A stretch of 64,000 nt of DNA from Rhodobacter sp. (GCA_027484145.1 JAIXUH010000002.1:930001-994000); one strand, 5' to 3'; numbered from the stretch's first letter, positions 53,650 through 63,114 are shown. Notes: generated by a model not told the origin, from the sequence alone. Translations and numbers: made by a program.

Positions 53650-55029
53650 ATGAAACTGGTCAACCGCACTTTTGACGAACTCAACCCCGGCGATACCGCA
53701 GAACTACGCCGCCTGATCACGCCAGATGATCTGTATGGATTTGCCTCGGTCTCGGGCAACTTCAACCCGATGCACCTGCCGGGCGAAGATGGCGATGGCG
53801 ACGGCCGCCCCGATGGCATCGCGCCGGGCATGTTCGTGGCCTCGCTGATCTCGGCGGTGCTGGGCACGCTCTTGCCGGGGCCGGGCACGCTTTATCGCCA
53901 CCAGAGGCTGGATTTTCATGGCCGTGCCGTGGCGGGGGATGAATTGCTGTGCCGGGTCCGTGTCACGCGCAAAACGGATACGGGCGATGTGACCCTTGCC
54001 ACCGAAGTGCGCCGCGTGGCCGACGATGCGCTGATCCTTTCGGGTGAGGCGGTGGTGGTGGCCCCACACGTGAAGTTCGACCGCGATGATGTTGATGTGC
54101 CAGGGCTTATTGTGCAGCGCCACCGGCATTTCGAGGCGCTGCTGGAACGCGCCAAACCCCTGCCTGCGCTTGTGACAGCGGTGGTCTGCCCGGATGAGGC
54201 GAATTCACTGGGCGGTGCGCTTTTGGCAATGCGCGAAGGGATCATCACACCGGTTCTGGTGGGCGATACTGTCGCCATCCGGGCCGCGGCCGCCACCTTG
54301 GAGGCTGATCTGGCGGGGATCGAGATTGTCGATGTGCAAGGCGACGTGGCCGCCGCCGCCATGGCCTGCCGTCTGGTGCACCAAGGGCGGGTTGCCGCTG
54401 TGATGAAGGGGCATCTGCACACCGATGACCTGCTGCGCCCCATGGTCGAGCGGGACACCGGCCTTCGGATCGGCCGCAGGTTCACCCATGTCTTTGTGAT
54501 GGATGTGCCCGGACAGCCATATCCGGTGATGGTGACCGATGCCGCGATCAACATTGCACCCGACCTGCCCACCAAGGTGGATATCGTGCAGAACGCCATC
54601 GACCTCGCCCTGTCGCTGGGGATCGAGCCGCGCGTGGGCGTGCTGTCGGCGGTTGAAACGATCAACCCCGCCATCCAATCCTCTATCGATGCGGCGCTGT
54701 TGTCGAAAATGGCCGAGCGTGGGCAGATCACCGGCGGGCTGGTCGATGGCCCGCTGGCGATGGACAACGCGGTTGATCTGGCCGCCGCGCGCACCAAAGG
54801 GCTGAAGGGTGGCGTTGCGGGCCGTGCCAATATACTGGTGGTGCCGGGCATCGATGCAGGCAACATGCTGGCCAAACAACTGGCCTTCATCAGCCATGCT
54901 GAAGGGGCGGGTCTGGTGGTGGGCGCCAAGGTGCCGGTCATCCTGAACTCGCGATCCGACAGCGCGATGTCGCGGCTTGCCTCCTGTGCCGTGGCGGCGA
55001 TCCACCATTTTGCCAAGAAACAGGTTTGA
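53650..55029 (+). CDS. MaoC-like / phosphate acetyl(butyryl)transferase fusion
   Basis: A 459-residue protein annotated in the family as bifunctional enoyl-CoA hydratase/phosphate acetyltransferase. The N-terminal MaoC-like hotdog domain (residues 1-150) has SGNFNPMH in place of the hydratase motif SGDxNPxH, so the catalytic Asp is Asn, and DGDGDGRPDG is inserted right after the His. The C-terminal domain (about 170-455) is a phosphate acyltransferase: PALVTAVVCPDEANSLGGALLAM, GIITPVLVGDT, KGHLHTDDLLRP, VPGIDAGNMLAKQL. The start is ATG 53650. The MaoC half may be non-catalytic or act on another substrate. The hydrolase gene follows closely. Confidence 0.88.
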   Translation: MKLVNRTFDELNPGDTAELRRLITPDDLYGFASVSGNFNPMHLPGEDGDGDGRPDGIAPGMFVASLISAVLGTLLPGPGTLYRHQRLDFHGRAVAGDELLCRVRVTRKTDTGDVTLATEVRRVADDALILSGEAVVVAPHVKFDRDDVDVPGLIVQRHRHFEALLERAKPLPALVTAVVCPDEANSLGGALLAMREGIITPVLVGDTVAIRAAAATLEADLAGIEIVDVQGDVAAAAMACRLVHQGRVAAVMKGHLHTDDLLRPMVERDTGLRIGRRFTHVFVMDVPGQPYPVMVTDAAINIAPDLPTKVDIVQNAIDLALSLGIEPRVGVLSAVETINPAIQSSIDAALLSKMAERGQITGGLVDGPLAMDNAVDLAAARTKGLKGGVAGRANILVVPGIDAGNMLAKQLAFISHAEGAGLVVGAKVPVILNSRSDSAMSRLASCAVAAIHHFAKKQV

Positions 55030-55045
55030 CGGCGGGGGCATGCAG

Positions 55046-55879
55046 ATGGCGCAGGACGTGGAATACTTCATGGCCGAGGATGGGGCAAAGCTGGCTTACC
55101 GCGATCACGGCAGCGGCTTGGCCGTGGTCTGCCTTGCCGGGTTGACGCGCGATGGTCGGGATTTTGAGGTGCTGCGGCCCCTGCTGCCCGGTCTGCGGCT
55201 GATCCGGCTGGATGCGCGCGGGCGCGGCGCGTCGGATCGGACGGGGGCCGAAACCTATACCGTGGGGCAAGAAGCGCGCGATGTGCTGGCCCTGCTGGAT
55301 CACCTTGGTCTGGCGCAGGTGGCGCTGATCGGGTCGTCACGCGGGGGACTGTTGGGCATGGTCTTGGCTGCCACGGCCCGCCCGCGCCTGATGGGCCTAT
55401 GCCTGAACGACGTGGGCCCGGCCTTGGAACGCGCGGGTCTGGAGCGCATCGGCGCCTATGTCGGGCTGCGCCCCGCCGCCACGACCCATGCCGAGATGGC
55501 CGCGCAACTGGCGCAGACGCCGGGCTTTGCCAACGTGCCCCCATCGCGGTGGCTGGCCGAGGCCGAGCGGCTGTTCATCCAGGCCGATGACGGTCTGCAT
55601 CTGCCCTATGATCCGGCGCTGCGCGACTCCTTCGCCACGGCCATGGCCGCCCCACCGGTGGACCTGTGGCCCCTGTTCGATCTGGGCGCGGGCTTGCCCT
55701 TGGCCCTGATCCGTGGCGCAAATTCTGATGTTTTGTCGGCGGCCACAACGCAAGAGATGTACCGCCGCCGCCCCGACATGATCTGGACCGAGGTGCCGGA
55801 CCGCGCTCATATTCCGTTTCTGGATGAACCCGCATCCGTTGCGGCGATATCGCGGTGGCTGGCTTTGCTGACCCCTTAA
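55046..55879 (+). CDS. Alpha/beta hydrolase
   Basis: A 277-residue alpha/beta-hydrolase. The nucleophile elbow is GSSRGG (Ser in ALIGSSRGGLLG), the acid is likely the Asp in IRGANSDVLS, and the His is in PDRAHIPFLDEP. FMAEDGAKLAYRDHGSGLAVVCL is the usual N-terminal strand pattern. The substrate is unknown. I use ATG 55046, seven nt after GGGGG; 55040 is too close. It probably shares a transcript with the MaoC-Pta gene (17 nt gap) and overlaps the convergent kinase gene by 4 nt. Confidence 0.87.
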   Translation: MAQDVEYFMAEDGAKLAYRDHGSGLAVVCLAGLTRDGRDFEVLRPLLPGLRLIRLDARGRGASDRTGAETYTVGQEARDVLALLDHLGLAQVALIGSSRGGLLGMVLAATARPRLMGLCLNDVGPALERAGLERIGAYVGLRPAATTHAEMAAQLAQTPGFANVPPSRWLAEAERLFIQADDGLHLPYDPALRDSFATAMAAPPVDLWPLFDLGAGLPLALIRGANSDVLSAATTQEMYRRRPDMIWTEVPDRAHIPFLDEPASVAAISRWLALLTP

Positions 55880-57261
55880 GCCGCGCGGAAACGGACACTG
55901 GCGCACAAGCCCGCGCCCGTCTGGCCCAGCCCCAGCACCAGTTCGGCCCCGAAAAGGCTGGCGATTTCGGCCACGATCGACAGGCCAAGGCCATAGCCCA
56001 CCTGCGGCGCATCCGGGCCGGGGGCCGCGCGCAGGCTGCGCCGCTTGGACAGCACCGCCGCCACCCGGTCTGGCGGCAGGCCGGGGCCGTTATCCTCGAC
56101 CTCGACCAGCACACCGCCCGCATCGCGGCGCACTCTGACCGTCACCTCGGCCCCTGCCCCGGCATAGGTGATGGCATTGTCGATCAGGTTGCGCAGCAGT
56201 TCGGAAAACAGCACAGGCTCGGCCGCCGCAATGGCTGTATCGGGGCCATCATAGCCCAGATCAACGCCGAACCGCAAAGCAGCAGGCACCATTTCGGCAC
56301 TCAACGCCTTGGCCTCGGCGGCCAGATCGGCGGTGGCGGGGGCCGATGTGCCAACCGCCGCATCCACCCTTGCAAGGGCCAGAAGCTGCGCCAGAACCCG
56401 CTCAGCCCGCACCAGCGCCGTTTCGGCCTTGCGCGCCGCCTCATCCGCCTGCGCGGGGCTGGTGCTGCGGGCGGCAAGCGCCAGTTGCGTGCGCACCACG
56501 GCCAAGGGCGTGCGAAGCTGATGGCTGGCGTTGCCCGTGAAATTCTTTAACGCGCCCAAAGCCGTATCCAGCCGCTGCATGAAGGAATTGATCGCCTCGA
56601 CCAGCAGCTCCACCTCTTGCACAGTCCGCGCGGTCACAGGGCGCAGGTCATCGGGCGATCTTTGGGCAATCGCCTCGACCAGACGGTCCAGCGGGCGCAG
56701 GGCCAGTGTCACCGCCACCCAGACAATGCCAACCACCGCCATGAACATCACCATCAACCGCACCGCCGAGCGCAACAGGATCGTGCGGGCAAGGGCGTCG
56801 CGCGCAAGGGTCGATTCCGCCACGGTCACGGTAAAGGCAATCGGGGCCGCCCCTGTGGACAATTCGCGCCGCAAGGTGGCACTGCGGATGCGGACATCCT
56901 GATAAACCCCGTCGGCAAAGGCGATGCCAACCTCGCCCACCGGCACCACGGCCAGATCCTGATACCCGGTCAGAAACCGGTCAGACGGCGCATCGACCCG
57001 GTAAAACACCCGGTCCTGCGCGGTTGATGCCAGCATTTCCAGTGAGGAATACGGCAGATCAACCTCCAGCCCGCCGGTTTCATCGACGGTGACCCGTTCG
57101 GCAATGGCAAGCGCCGATCCGGCCAGCACGCGGTCTGACACGCCCTGAGCGGTTCGCAGCGCCTCGCGCCATGTATCGGCAAGGGCAATCACCCCGATCA
57201 CAGCTGTGGCCAGAAACAGCCACAGCAGAAGACGGCGGCGCAGCGAATAGGTGACTGTCAT
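55876..57261 (-). CDS. TctE-like sensor histidine kinase
   Basis: A 461-residue membrane sensor kinase: one membrane helix near residues 8-28, a periplasmic domain (to about 165), a second helix, HAMP-like linker (ALRPLDRLVEAIAQRSPDDL), H box NASHQLRTPLAVV with His247, N box LLRNLIDNAITYA and G boxes VEDNGPGLP and GYGLGLSIV. The TctE-type periplasmic domain suggests response to a di/tricarboxylate. It follows its response regulator by a 4-nt overlap and is next to tctCBA. Confidence 0.92.
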   Translation of the reverse strand: MTVTYSLRRRLLLWLFLATAVIGVIALADTWREALRTAQGVSDRVLAGSALAIAERVTVDETGGLEVDLPYSSLEMLASTAQDRVFYRVDAPSDRFLTGYQDLAVVPVGEVGIAFADGVYQDVRIRSATLRRELSTGAAPIAFTVTVAESTLARDALARTILLRSAVRLMVMFMAVVGIVWVAVTLALRPLDRLVEAIAQRSPDDLRPVTARTVQEVELLVEAINSFMQRLDTALGALKNFTGNASHQLRTPLAVVRTQLALAARSTSPAQADEAARKAETALVRAERVLAQLLALARVDAAVGTSAPATADLAAEAKALSAEMVPAALRFGVDLGYDGPDTAIAAAEPVLFSELLRNLIDNAITYAGAGAEVTVRVRRDAGGVLVEVEDNGPGLPPDRVAAVLSKRRSLRAAPGPDAPQVGYGLGLSIVAEIASLFGAELVLGLGQTGAGLCASVRFRAA

Positions 57262-57935
57262 CCGCCCTCGGCCGTCTTTTCCAGCAGATAACCAAGGCCA
57301 CGCGCGGTGCGCAATCCAAGCCCGTGCGGCGCAATGCGGCGGCGCAAGCGCGAGACGTATTGCTCGATCGCGTTGTCGGACAAGATGTCATCCAGCGAGG
57401 TCAGCGACTGCACGATGGCCTCCTTCGCCACCACCTTGCCCGCCCGCGTGATCAGCAATTCCAAAAGCGCTCGCTCACGCGGCGGCAGGTCCATCGGCTG
57501 GCCTGCCGCCGAAAACTGGCGGGTGGTCAGGTCCAGCGTGACCCCGCCAAAGGTCACTACCGACGAACGAAGCCCTGCCTGTCGGCGCAACAACGACCGC
57601 ACCCGCGCCTCGAACTCGCGCACATCGAACGGTTTGGCCATGTAGTCATCGGCACCAAGGTCCAGCCCCAGCACACGTTCGGGCGGGGTGGCGCGCGCGG
57701 TCAGAATCATCACTGCCGCCGGATTGGACCGTGCGCGCATGGCCCGCAACACCGACAGGCCATCCATCTCGGGCAGGTTCAGGTCAAGGATCACCAGATC
57801 GAACCGTTCGGCCACGGCAAGCGCTTCGGCCGAGGCGCCGTCATGCACGCAATCCACCGCATAGCCCGCCGCGACCAGAAGGGTGGTCAGCGCTTCGGCC
57901 AATGGCAGGTCGTCTTCAACCAGCAAGATCCGCAT
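57258..57935 (-). CDS. TctD-like OmpR-family response regulator
   Basis: A 225-residue response regulator. The receiver domain has Asp51 in VILDLNLPEMDG and acidic pocket VEDD; the C-terminal winged helix has LPPRERALLELLITRAGKVV and LSDNAIEQYVSRLRRRIAPHG. It likely activates or controls the adjacent solute-binding protein and tctCBA, divergent from it. ATG 57935 gives the family N-terminus MRILLVEDD. The kinase gene starts within its last codon region. Confidence 0.93.
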   Translation of the reverse strand: MRILLVEDDLPLAEALTTLLVAAGYAVDCVHDGASAEALAVAERFDLVILDLNLPEMDGLSVLRAMRARSNPAAVMILTARATPPERVLGLDLGADDYMAKPFDVREFEARVRSLLRRQAGLRSSVVTFGGVTLDLTTRQFSAAGQPMDLPPRERALLELLITRAGKVVAKEAIVQSLTSLDDILSDNAIEQYVSRLRRRIAPHGLGLRTARGLGYLLEKTAEGG

Positions 57936-58013
57936 TCCACCCCCTTTCGCCGCCCAAGACTAGGGCCAACGGGGGCCGTTGTGAACCGGGTGCAGTTGCG
58001 GCAAGCTTGGCCG

Positions 58014-59078
58014 ATGCGAACCTGGCTGTTCATCCTGTCCCTGCTGGTGCCATGCCTGCCCGCGCAGGCGGATGTGACGCTGTTTCCTGCGCCGTCGGGG
58101 CAGGATGCGCGGCAGATGGTGGTCTATTCCACCCTCGACACCCGGCTCGCCAGCCCGCTGATCAGCGCGTTTCAGGCAACCATGCCCGATGTCGCCGTGC
58201 GCTATGAGGATTTTCTCGCGACCGAGATTGCGACCCGCGTGATGCAAGAGACCGATTCCGGCCAGCCTTCGGCAGATTTCGTCTTTTCCTCGGCCATGGA
58301 CCTGCAGATCAAACTGGCGAATGATGGCTATGCCCTGCCCGTTCAGGTGCCGCAGGCTGCAAGGTGGCCCCGCTGGGCCAACTGGCGCGACACGGCCTAT
58401 GCGCTGACGCTGGAACCTGGTGTGCTGGTCTATCACAAGCCATCGTTTCCCGACGGGCCGCCCGTTTCACGGTTGGACCTGATCGACTGGCTTAACCGCG
58501 CGCCGCCTGATCTGCGCGGGCGGATCGGTACATATGACATCACCCGCTCGGCGGTGGGGTATCTGTATCTGGCGCGCGATGTCGAACATTTCGCCGACAT
58601 CTGGTCGCTGTTGCGGACCATGGCGCGGGCGGGCCTGCAGACCTTTGCCACCAGCCAAGAGATCATCGACCGCGTGGCCGATGGCCGTCTGGTGCTGGGC
58701 TATAACATCCTCGGCTCCTATGCGGCGGATCAGGCCCTGCAGCACCCTGATCTGGGGCTGGTCCTGTTGCGCGACTTCACGGTCGTGATTTCGCGCGTGG
58801 CGCTGGTGCCACGCGCTGCCCCGGCACCTGATCTGGGGGCGGCCTTTCTGGGGTTCCTGATGGGGGCCGAAGGGCAAAGTCTCTTGGCCGACAAGCTGCG
58901 CCTGCCCGCGGTCAGCCTTGGGGTGCAATCCATCGGGACAGATTCGGGCCGTTTGCGGGTGGGTCTGGGCGATCCGCTGCGCCCGGTGGCAGTCAGCCCC
59001 GGCCTTCTGGTCTATCTGGATCAGGAAAAACGGCGCAAACTGGTTCGCAAATGGGAACAGGCCCTGTCTGCCGACTGA
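58014..59078 (+). CDS. Orphan periplasmic solute-binding protein next to tctDE
   Basis: A 354-residue extracellular solute-binding protein resembling iron(III)/phosphonate-type ABC binding proteins, with signal peptide MRTWLFILSLLVPCLPAQA. Motifs: VVYSTLDTRLASPLISAFQ, SADFVFSSAMDLQIKLANDG, LVLGYNILGSYAADQALQHPD. No ABC permease or ATPase gene accompanies it. It stands between the two-component genes and tctC, so a sensory role in presenting ligand to the kinase is possible. The start is ATG 58014. A hairpin follows the stop. Confidence 0.88.
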   Translation: MRTWLFILSLLVPCLPAQADVTLFPAPSGQDARQMVVYSTLDTRLASPLISAFQATMPDVAVRYEDFLATEIATRVMQETDSGQPSADFVFSSAMDLQIKLANDGYALPVQVPQAARWPRWANWRDTAYALTLEPGVLVYHKPSFPDGPPVSRLDLIDWLNRAPPDLRGRIGTYDITRSAVGYLYLARDVEHFADIWSLLRTMARAGLQTFATSQEIIDRVADGRLVLGYNILGSYAADQALQHPDLGLVLLRDFTVVISRVALVPRAAPAPDLGAAFLGFLMGAEGQSLLADKLRLPAVSLGVQSIGTDSGRLRVGLGDPLRPVAVSPGLLVYLDQEKRRKLVRKWEQALSAD

Positions 59079-59080
59079 TC

Positions 59081-59100
59081 CCTGTCAGGTAGCTGACAGG
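59081..59100 (+). terminator. Hairpin after the solute-binding protein gene
   Basis: CCTGTCA (59081-59087) and TGACAGG (59094-59100) with loop GGTAGC, followed by TTCTTGTG. Few T residues follow, so it is a weak terminator or a partial attenuator before tctC. Confidence 0.55.
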
Positions 59101-59123
59101 TTCTTGTGATGACTGGATGGCAA

Positions 59124-59172
59124 GGGCCGCACGAGGAGGTGCGCCCTGTCAGAAAAGGGCACGCCTGTGCCC
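59124..59172 (+). promoter_or_regulatory. Two hairpins in the tctC leader
   Basis: GGGC(C)GCAC (59124-59132) pairs with GTGCGCCC (59139-59146), and GGGCAC (59157-59162) with GTGCCC (59167-59172). The second hairpin ends a few bases before the ribosome binding site GGGAGGAG of tctC. They may stabilise the 5' end or affect translation. Confidence 0.45.
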
Positions 59173-59188
59173 ATGGGAGGAGTTTACA

Positions 59189-60133
59189 ATGAAACACACG
59201 CTTTGGGGCGCGGCCCTTTGCTTTGCGCTGGCCACACCGGCCCTTGCGACCGATTACATGATCATGGCCCCGGCAGCACCGGGCGGCGGCTGGGATTCGA
59301 CCGCCCGCACCATGCAAGAGGTGATGCAGGCCGAAGGCATCGCCGGCAATGTTCAGGTGCAAAACGTTCCCGGTGCCGGTGGCACGGTGGGTCTGGCACA
59401 GTTCGCCTCGACCGCCGCAGGTGATCCGGCGCAACTGATCGTGGGCGGCTATGTGATGGTCGGTGCTATCCTGACCAATGCCTCGCCCGTGTCGCTGGCC
59501 GATGTGACCCCGATTGCCCGCCTGACCGGCGAAGCCGTCGGCATTGCCGTTTCCGCCTCATCGCCCATCCAGAACATTGGCGAGCTGGTCGAAATGATGA
59601 AGGCTGATCCGGGTTCGGTGTCGTGGGCCGGTGGTTCGGCGGGCGGCGTTGACCACATCACCGTGGGCCTTCTGGCCAAGGCGGCTGGTGTTGATCCGAC
59701 CAAGATCAACTATGTCGCGTTTTCCGGCGGTGGTGAGGCTTTGGCCGCCATCCTTGGCAATCAGGTGACCGTGGGCATTTCCGGCGTGGGTGAATTCCTG
59801 CCGCAGGTCGAGGCTGGCACCATGCGGATGCTGGCCGTGTCGACCGCCGACAAATGGCCGGGCACCGATGCGCCGACGCTGATGGAATCGGGCTATGACG
59901 TGAACGTGCAGAACTGGCGCATGATCGCAGCCGCGCCCGGCCTGTCGGATGAACAGAAAGCCGCCGTGGCTGCTGATGTCGACAAGCTGGTGAACTCAGC
60001 CGGCTGGAAGGCCGCGCTGGAAACCAAGGGCTGGGCCAACACCTACCTTGCGGGCGCTGACTTCGATGCGCAGCTTGCCAAGGAGATCGAGGCCACGACC
60101 GCCATCCTCAAGGACGTCGGTCTGGTGAAATGA
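59189..60133 (+). CDS. tctC: Tripartite tricarboxylate transporter substrate-binding protein (TctC)
   Basis: A 314-residue periplasmic binding protein of the TTT family. The signal peptide is MKHTLWGAALCFALATPALA, with the mature start at TDYMIM. PGGGWDSTARTMQEVM and NVPGAGGTVGLAQFA form the ligand pocket typical for carboxylate ligands. A strong GGAGG precedes the ATG. It overlaps tctB by 4 nt. Citrate or another carboxylate is expected, but the ligand is not readable. Confidence 0.93.
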   Translation: MKHTLWGAALCFALATPALATDYMIMAPAAPGGGWDSTARTMQEVMQAEGIAGNVQVQNVPGAGGTVGLAQFASTAAGDPAQLIVGGYVMVGAILTNASPVSLADVTPIARLTGEAVGIAVSASSPIQNIGELVEMMKADPGSVSWAGGSAGGVDHITVGLLAKAAGVDPTKINYVAFSGGGEALAAILGNQVTVGISGVGEFLPQVEAGTMRMLAVSTADKWPGTDAPTLMESGYDVNVQNWRMIAAAPGLSDEQKAAVAADVDKLVNSAGWKAALETKGWANTYLAGADFDAQLAKEIEATTAILKDVGLVK

Positions 60134-60621
60134 CCGGATTCACCCCCGGAACCGGACGCCGCCCCGATGGGGCGGCGTTCATCATAGCGGCCTGCCTTGC
60201 GGCGCTTGGCCTGCTCCTGTTGCGCGAAGGCTTTGCCATCCCCGACAAGGGCGGCTACGCGGGCGTGGGGTCGGGCGGCATGCCAAAGGTCATCGGCGCG
60301 GGCCTGATCGGCCTTGCCCTGTGGCATGTGGCGGCGGCCTTCCGCTCGCGCGAGCCGTCGCGCCCGCGCCAGCAGCCTGTGCCGCTGATGTGGATCATCG
60401 GCGGCCTTGCCTTGCAACTGATCCTGCTGAAACCCTTGGGCTTTTCCGTGGCATCGGGCCTTTTGTTCGCCTGCACGGCGGCGGGCTTTGGCAAACGCAA
60501 CCTGTGGCTAACGCTGCCGGTCGGAGTTGCTTTTGCCTTGGGCGTTTATGGGGTGTTCGACCGCCTGCTGCAGCTGAACCTGCCGGCGGGCTGGATTGAA
60601 ACCCTGATCTTTGGGGGCTGA
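60130..60621 (+). CDS. tctB: Tripartite tricarboxylate transporter small membrane subunit (TctB)
   Basis: A 163-residue, four-helix membrane protein. [20 protein letters not shown] and [21 protein letters not shown], with the later [18 protein letters not shown], match the TctB family. It is the small membrane subunit of the transporter. It starts within the tctC stop (ATGA) and is followed by tctA within 2 nt. Confidence 0.9.
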   Translation: MTGFTPGTGRRPDGAAFIIAACLAALGLLLLREGFAIPDKGGYAGVGSGGMPKVIGAGLIGLALWHVAAAFRSREPSRPRQQPVPLMWIIGGLALQLILLKPLGFSVASGLLFACTAAGFGKRNLWLTLPVGVAFALGVYGVFDRLLQLNLPAGWIETLIFGG

Positions 60622-60622
60622 G

Positions 60623-62140
60623 ATGGGCACGTTCGATTTTCTTCTGCAAGGTCTGAGCGTCGCGCTGCAGCCCATGATCCTGCTTTATGCGCTGATCGGT
60701 GTCACCCTTGGCACGGCGGTGGGCGTTCTGCCCGGCATCGGGCCTGCGCTGACGGTGGCGCTGCTGTTGCCTGTGACCTATGGCCTTGATCCGGCCGGGT
60801 CGCTGATCATGTTCGCGGGCATTTATTATGGCGGCATGTATGGCGGCTCGACCACATCAATCCTTTTGAACACGCCGGGAGAGAGCGCCAGTATCGTGAC
60901 GGCGCTCGAGGGCAACAAGATGGCCCGTGCCGGGCGCGGCGGCCCTGCCCTTGCCACCGCTGCCATCGGGTCGTTCGTGGCGGGTCTGCTCGCCACGCTG
61001 GCCCTCGCCTTTCTGGCCCCGCATATCGTGAAGCTGGCGCTGGTCTTTGGCCCGCGCGAGTATTTCGCGCTGATGGTGCTGGCCTTTGTCACCGTCTCGG
61101 CCGCCTTTGGCGACAGCACGATGAAGGGGCTGACCTCGCTCTTCGTCGGTCTTGCGCTTGCGCTTGTCGGCATTGACGGGCTGACCGGACAGGCGCGCCT
61201 GTCGTTCGATGTGCCGCAACTTCTGGACGGGATCGAGGTGACGACACTGGCCGTGGCCATGTTCGCCGTGGGCGAGGCGCTGTTCGTCGCGGGGCAAGGG
61301 ATGCGCCCCGATGATACCGTGCATTCGCTGAAAGGGTCGGTCCGCATGACGAAAACCGACTGGTCCCGCTCGTGGCGGGCATGGCTGCGCGGCACGGCCA
61401 TCGGCTTTCCCATTGGCGCGATGCCGGCAGGCGGGGCCGACATTGCCAGCTTCCTGAGTTACGGCACCGAAAAGCGCATGTCCAAACACCCCGAGGAATT
61501 CGGCCATGGCGCCATCGAAGGGGTGGCGGGGCCAGAGGCTGCCAACAATGCCGCCGCCGCAGGCACGCTGGTCCCCTTGCTGACGCTGGGCCTGCCGACC
61601 ACGGCCACGGCGGCCATCATGCTGGCGGGATTCCAGCAATTCGGCCTGCAACCCGGGCCGCTGCTGTTTGCCACCGCGCCGCAACTGGTCTGGGGGCTGA
61701 TTGCCAGCCTGCTGATTGCCAACGTGATGCTGCTGGTGCTGAACCTGCCGTTGATCCGGCTATGGGTCAAACTGCTGACCATTCCGCGCCATTGGCTTTA
61801 CGCAGGCATTCTGTTGTTTGCCACGCTTGGCACCATCGGCGTCAACCCCTCGCCCGTTGAGCTCAGCATGCTGCTGATCTTTGGCGTCATGGGTTACCTC
61901 ATGCGGCTGTTCGGCTATCCCATCGCGCCGGTCGTCGTGGGCCTGATCTTGGGGCCGATGGCGGAACAGCAACTGCGCCGGGCTTTGGCGATTGCGCAGG
62001 GCGATTGGACCACGCTGGTGTCGACCCCGGTTTCGGCAACGCTGTTGGGAATTGCCGTGCTGGCGCTGGTGGTGCCCATCATCCTGCGCCTGCGCGACAA
62101 GGGCGCCGTCCTGTCGCAAATCGCCAGCGACGCCGACTGA
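60623..62140 (+). CDS. tctA: Tripartite tricarboxylate transporter large membrane subunit (TctA)
   Basis: A 505-residue, roughly 12-helix membrane protein. [24 protein letters not shown] and the mirrored [22 protein letters not shown], plus [22 protein letters not shown], are TctA family signatures. It is the ion-coupled permease working with TctC/B. The ATG 60623 follows tctB by 1 nt. No further transporter genes follow; a minus-strand TetR gene is next. Confidence 0.94.
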   Translation: MGTFDFLLQGLSVALQPMILLYALIGVTLGTAVGVLPGIGPALTVALLLPVTYGLDPAGSLIMFAGIYYGGMYGGSTTSILLNTPGESASIVTALEGNKMARAGRGGPALATAAIGSFVAGLLATLALAFLAPHIVKLALVFGPREYFALMVLAFVTVSAAFGDSTMKGLTSLFVGLALALVGIDGLTGQARLSFDVPQLLDGIEVTTLAVAMFAVGEALFVAGQGMRPDDTVHSLKGSVRMTKTDWSRSWRAWLRGTAIGFPIGAMPAGGADIASFLSYGTEKRMSKHPEEFGHGAIEGVAGPEAANNAAAAGTLVPLLTLGLPTTATAAIMLAGFQQFGLQPGPLLFATAPQLVWGLIASLLIANVMLLVLNLPLIRLWVKLLTIPRHWLYAGILLFATLGTIGVNPSPVELSMLLIFGVMGYLMRLFGYPIAPVVVGLILGPMAEQQLRRALAIAQGDWTTLVSTPVSATLLGIAVLALVVPIILRLRDKGAVLSQIASDAD

Positions 62141-62174
62141 TCATCCGGGCGGGCCTGATCCCAAAAGGCTCGCC

Positions 62175-62741
62175 CTATTCCCCTTCGGCCAGTTTGCGCA
62201 GGTCCTGCATCACGCGCGTACGTATCTGATTGCGCATCGCCTCATCCGGTACTGCCCGCATCAGGGCCAGTGCGCCGGACATCATCGCAAAAACACCCCA
62301 AGCTGCCTCACCGGGATAGATCCGGGCCAATGTGTTGGCCGCAGCTTCGGCCCCGGTGGCAAAGGCATCGCGCACCGGCGCATCCTGACGGCCCACCTCA
62401 CTGGCCAAGGCCGCCGCCGCGCAGCCCTGCCCCGGATGCGCCACATGGTGATCCGATAGATAGGCCCGCGCCACCTGTGACGGATCGTCCGCCGCGGCTG
62501 CCGCCGTTGTCCAGCGGTCAAACCTTTCGACTGTGGGGATCAACGCCTGCGTCATCGCAGCGGCCAGCAGATCGGCCTTGTCGGTGAAATGGGCGTAAAA
62601 ACCGCCATGCGTCAGCCCCACCGCCTTCATCACTGAGCCGACAGAAACACCGTCGAACCCATGCTCGCGGATCAGGTCGGCCGCAGCCTGCAGAATGGCC
62701 GCATGGGTCTGTTCATGATGTTCCGCCGTATATCGCGCCAT
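62175..62741 (-). CDS. TetR family transcriptional regulator
   Basis: A 188-residue regulator. The N-terminal helix-turn-helix covers AAILQAAADLIREHGFDGVSVGSVMKAVGLTHGGFYAHFTDK, typical of the TetR/AcrR type. The C-terminal ligand domain has one Cys near PGQGCAAAAL. I start at the ATG 62741 (MARYTAEHHEQ). The upstream intergenic stretch 62760-62810 is notably AT-rich and includes near-palindromic TATGATGACCATA, a possible operator also affecting the divergent small-protein gene. The ligand is unknown. Confidence 0.9.
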   Translation of the reverse strand: MARYTAEHHEQTHAAILQAAADLIREHGFDGVSVGSVMKAVGLTHGGFYAHFTDKADLLAAAMTQALIPTVERFDRWTTAAAAADDPSQVARAYLSDHHVAHPGQGCAAAALASEVGRQDAPVRDAFATGAEAAANTLARIYPGEAAWGVFAMMSGALALMRAVPDEAMRNQIRTRVMQDLRKLAEGE

Positions 62742-62880
62742 CTGGACTGCCCTGTTGACAGGTGAAAATTTATATGATGACCATAATACAATACGACTGA
62801 ACCTGCAACCCCCCTGCCGCCCCTGCTGCAAAGACCTGTTTTTGCCGCCCGATGACGGCCATCCAGATCGGACCCCTGCC

Positions 62881-63114
62881 ATGCGCGCCTTTTGGGCCAT
62901 TGCCTTGCTATGCCTTGTCGTTCCCGCCACTACCTTTGCGCAAACCACAGACCCCGCGCTGACCGTTCAGGAACGCGCTCTGTGCCGCCCAGATGCCCTG
63001 CGGCTGTGCCTGTTCAAGCTGGGCAACGCCGGTGCCCTGCGCCAATGCCTGCGCGACAACCGGGACAACTTGTCCGCCCCTTGCCTTGACCTGTTGAAAA
63101 CGCGGGGGAATTAA
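62881..63114 (+). CDS. Small secreted Cys-rich-repeat protein
   Basis: A 77-residue protein with signal peptide MRAFWAIALLCLVVPATTFA. The mature ~57 residues carry four Cys in the pattern CRPDALRLC..LRQCLRDNRDNLSAPC, like the cysteine-rich repeat (Cys_rich_FGFR-type) domains in some bacterial periplasmic proteins. Two disulfides are likely. It overlaps the next gene by 1 nt (TAATG), so the two are translationally coupled. The function is unknown. Confidence 0.8.
   Translation: MRAFWAIALLCLVVPATTFAQTTDPALTVQERALCRPDALRLCLFKLGNAGALRQCLRDNRDNLSAPCLDLLKTRGN

Noticed and set aside
58014-59078. Part of a complete ABC importer
   Set aside because: No permease or ATPase genes of ABC type are present on either side; neighbours are a two-component system and a TTT transporter.
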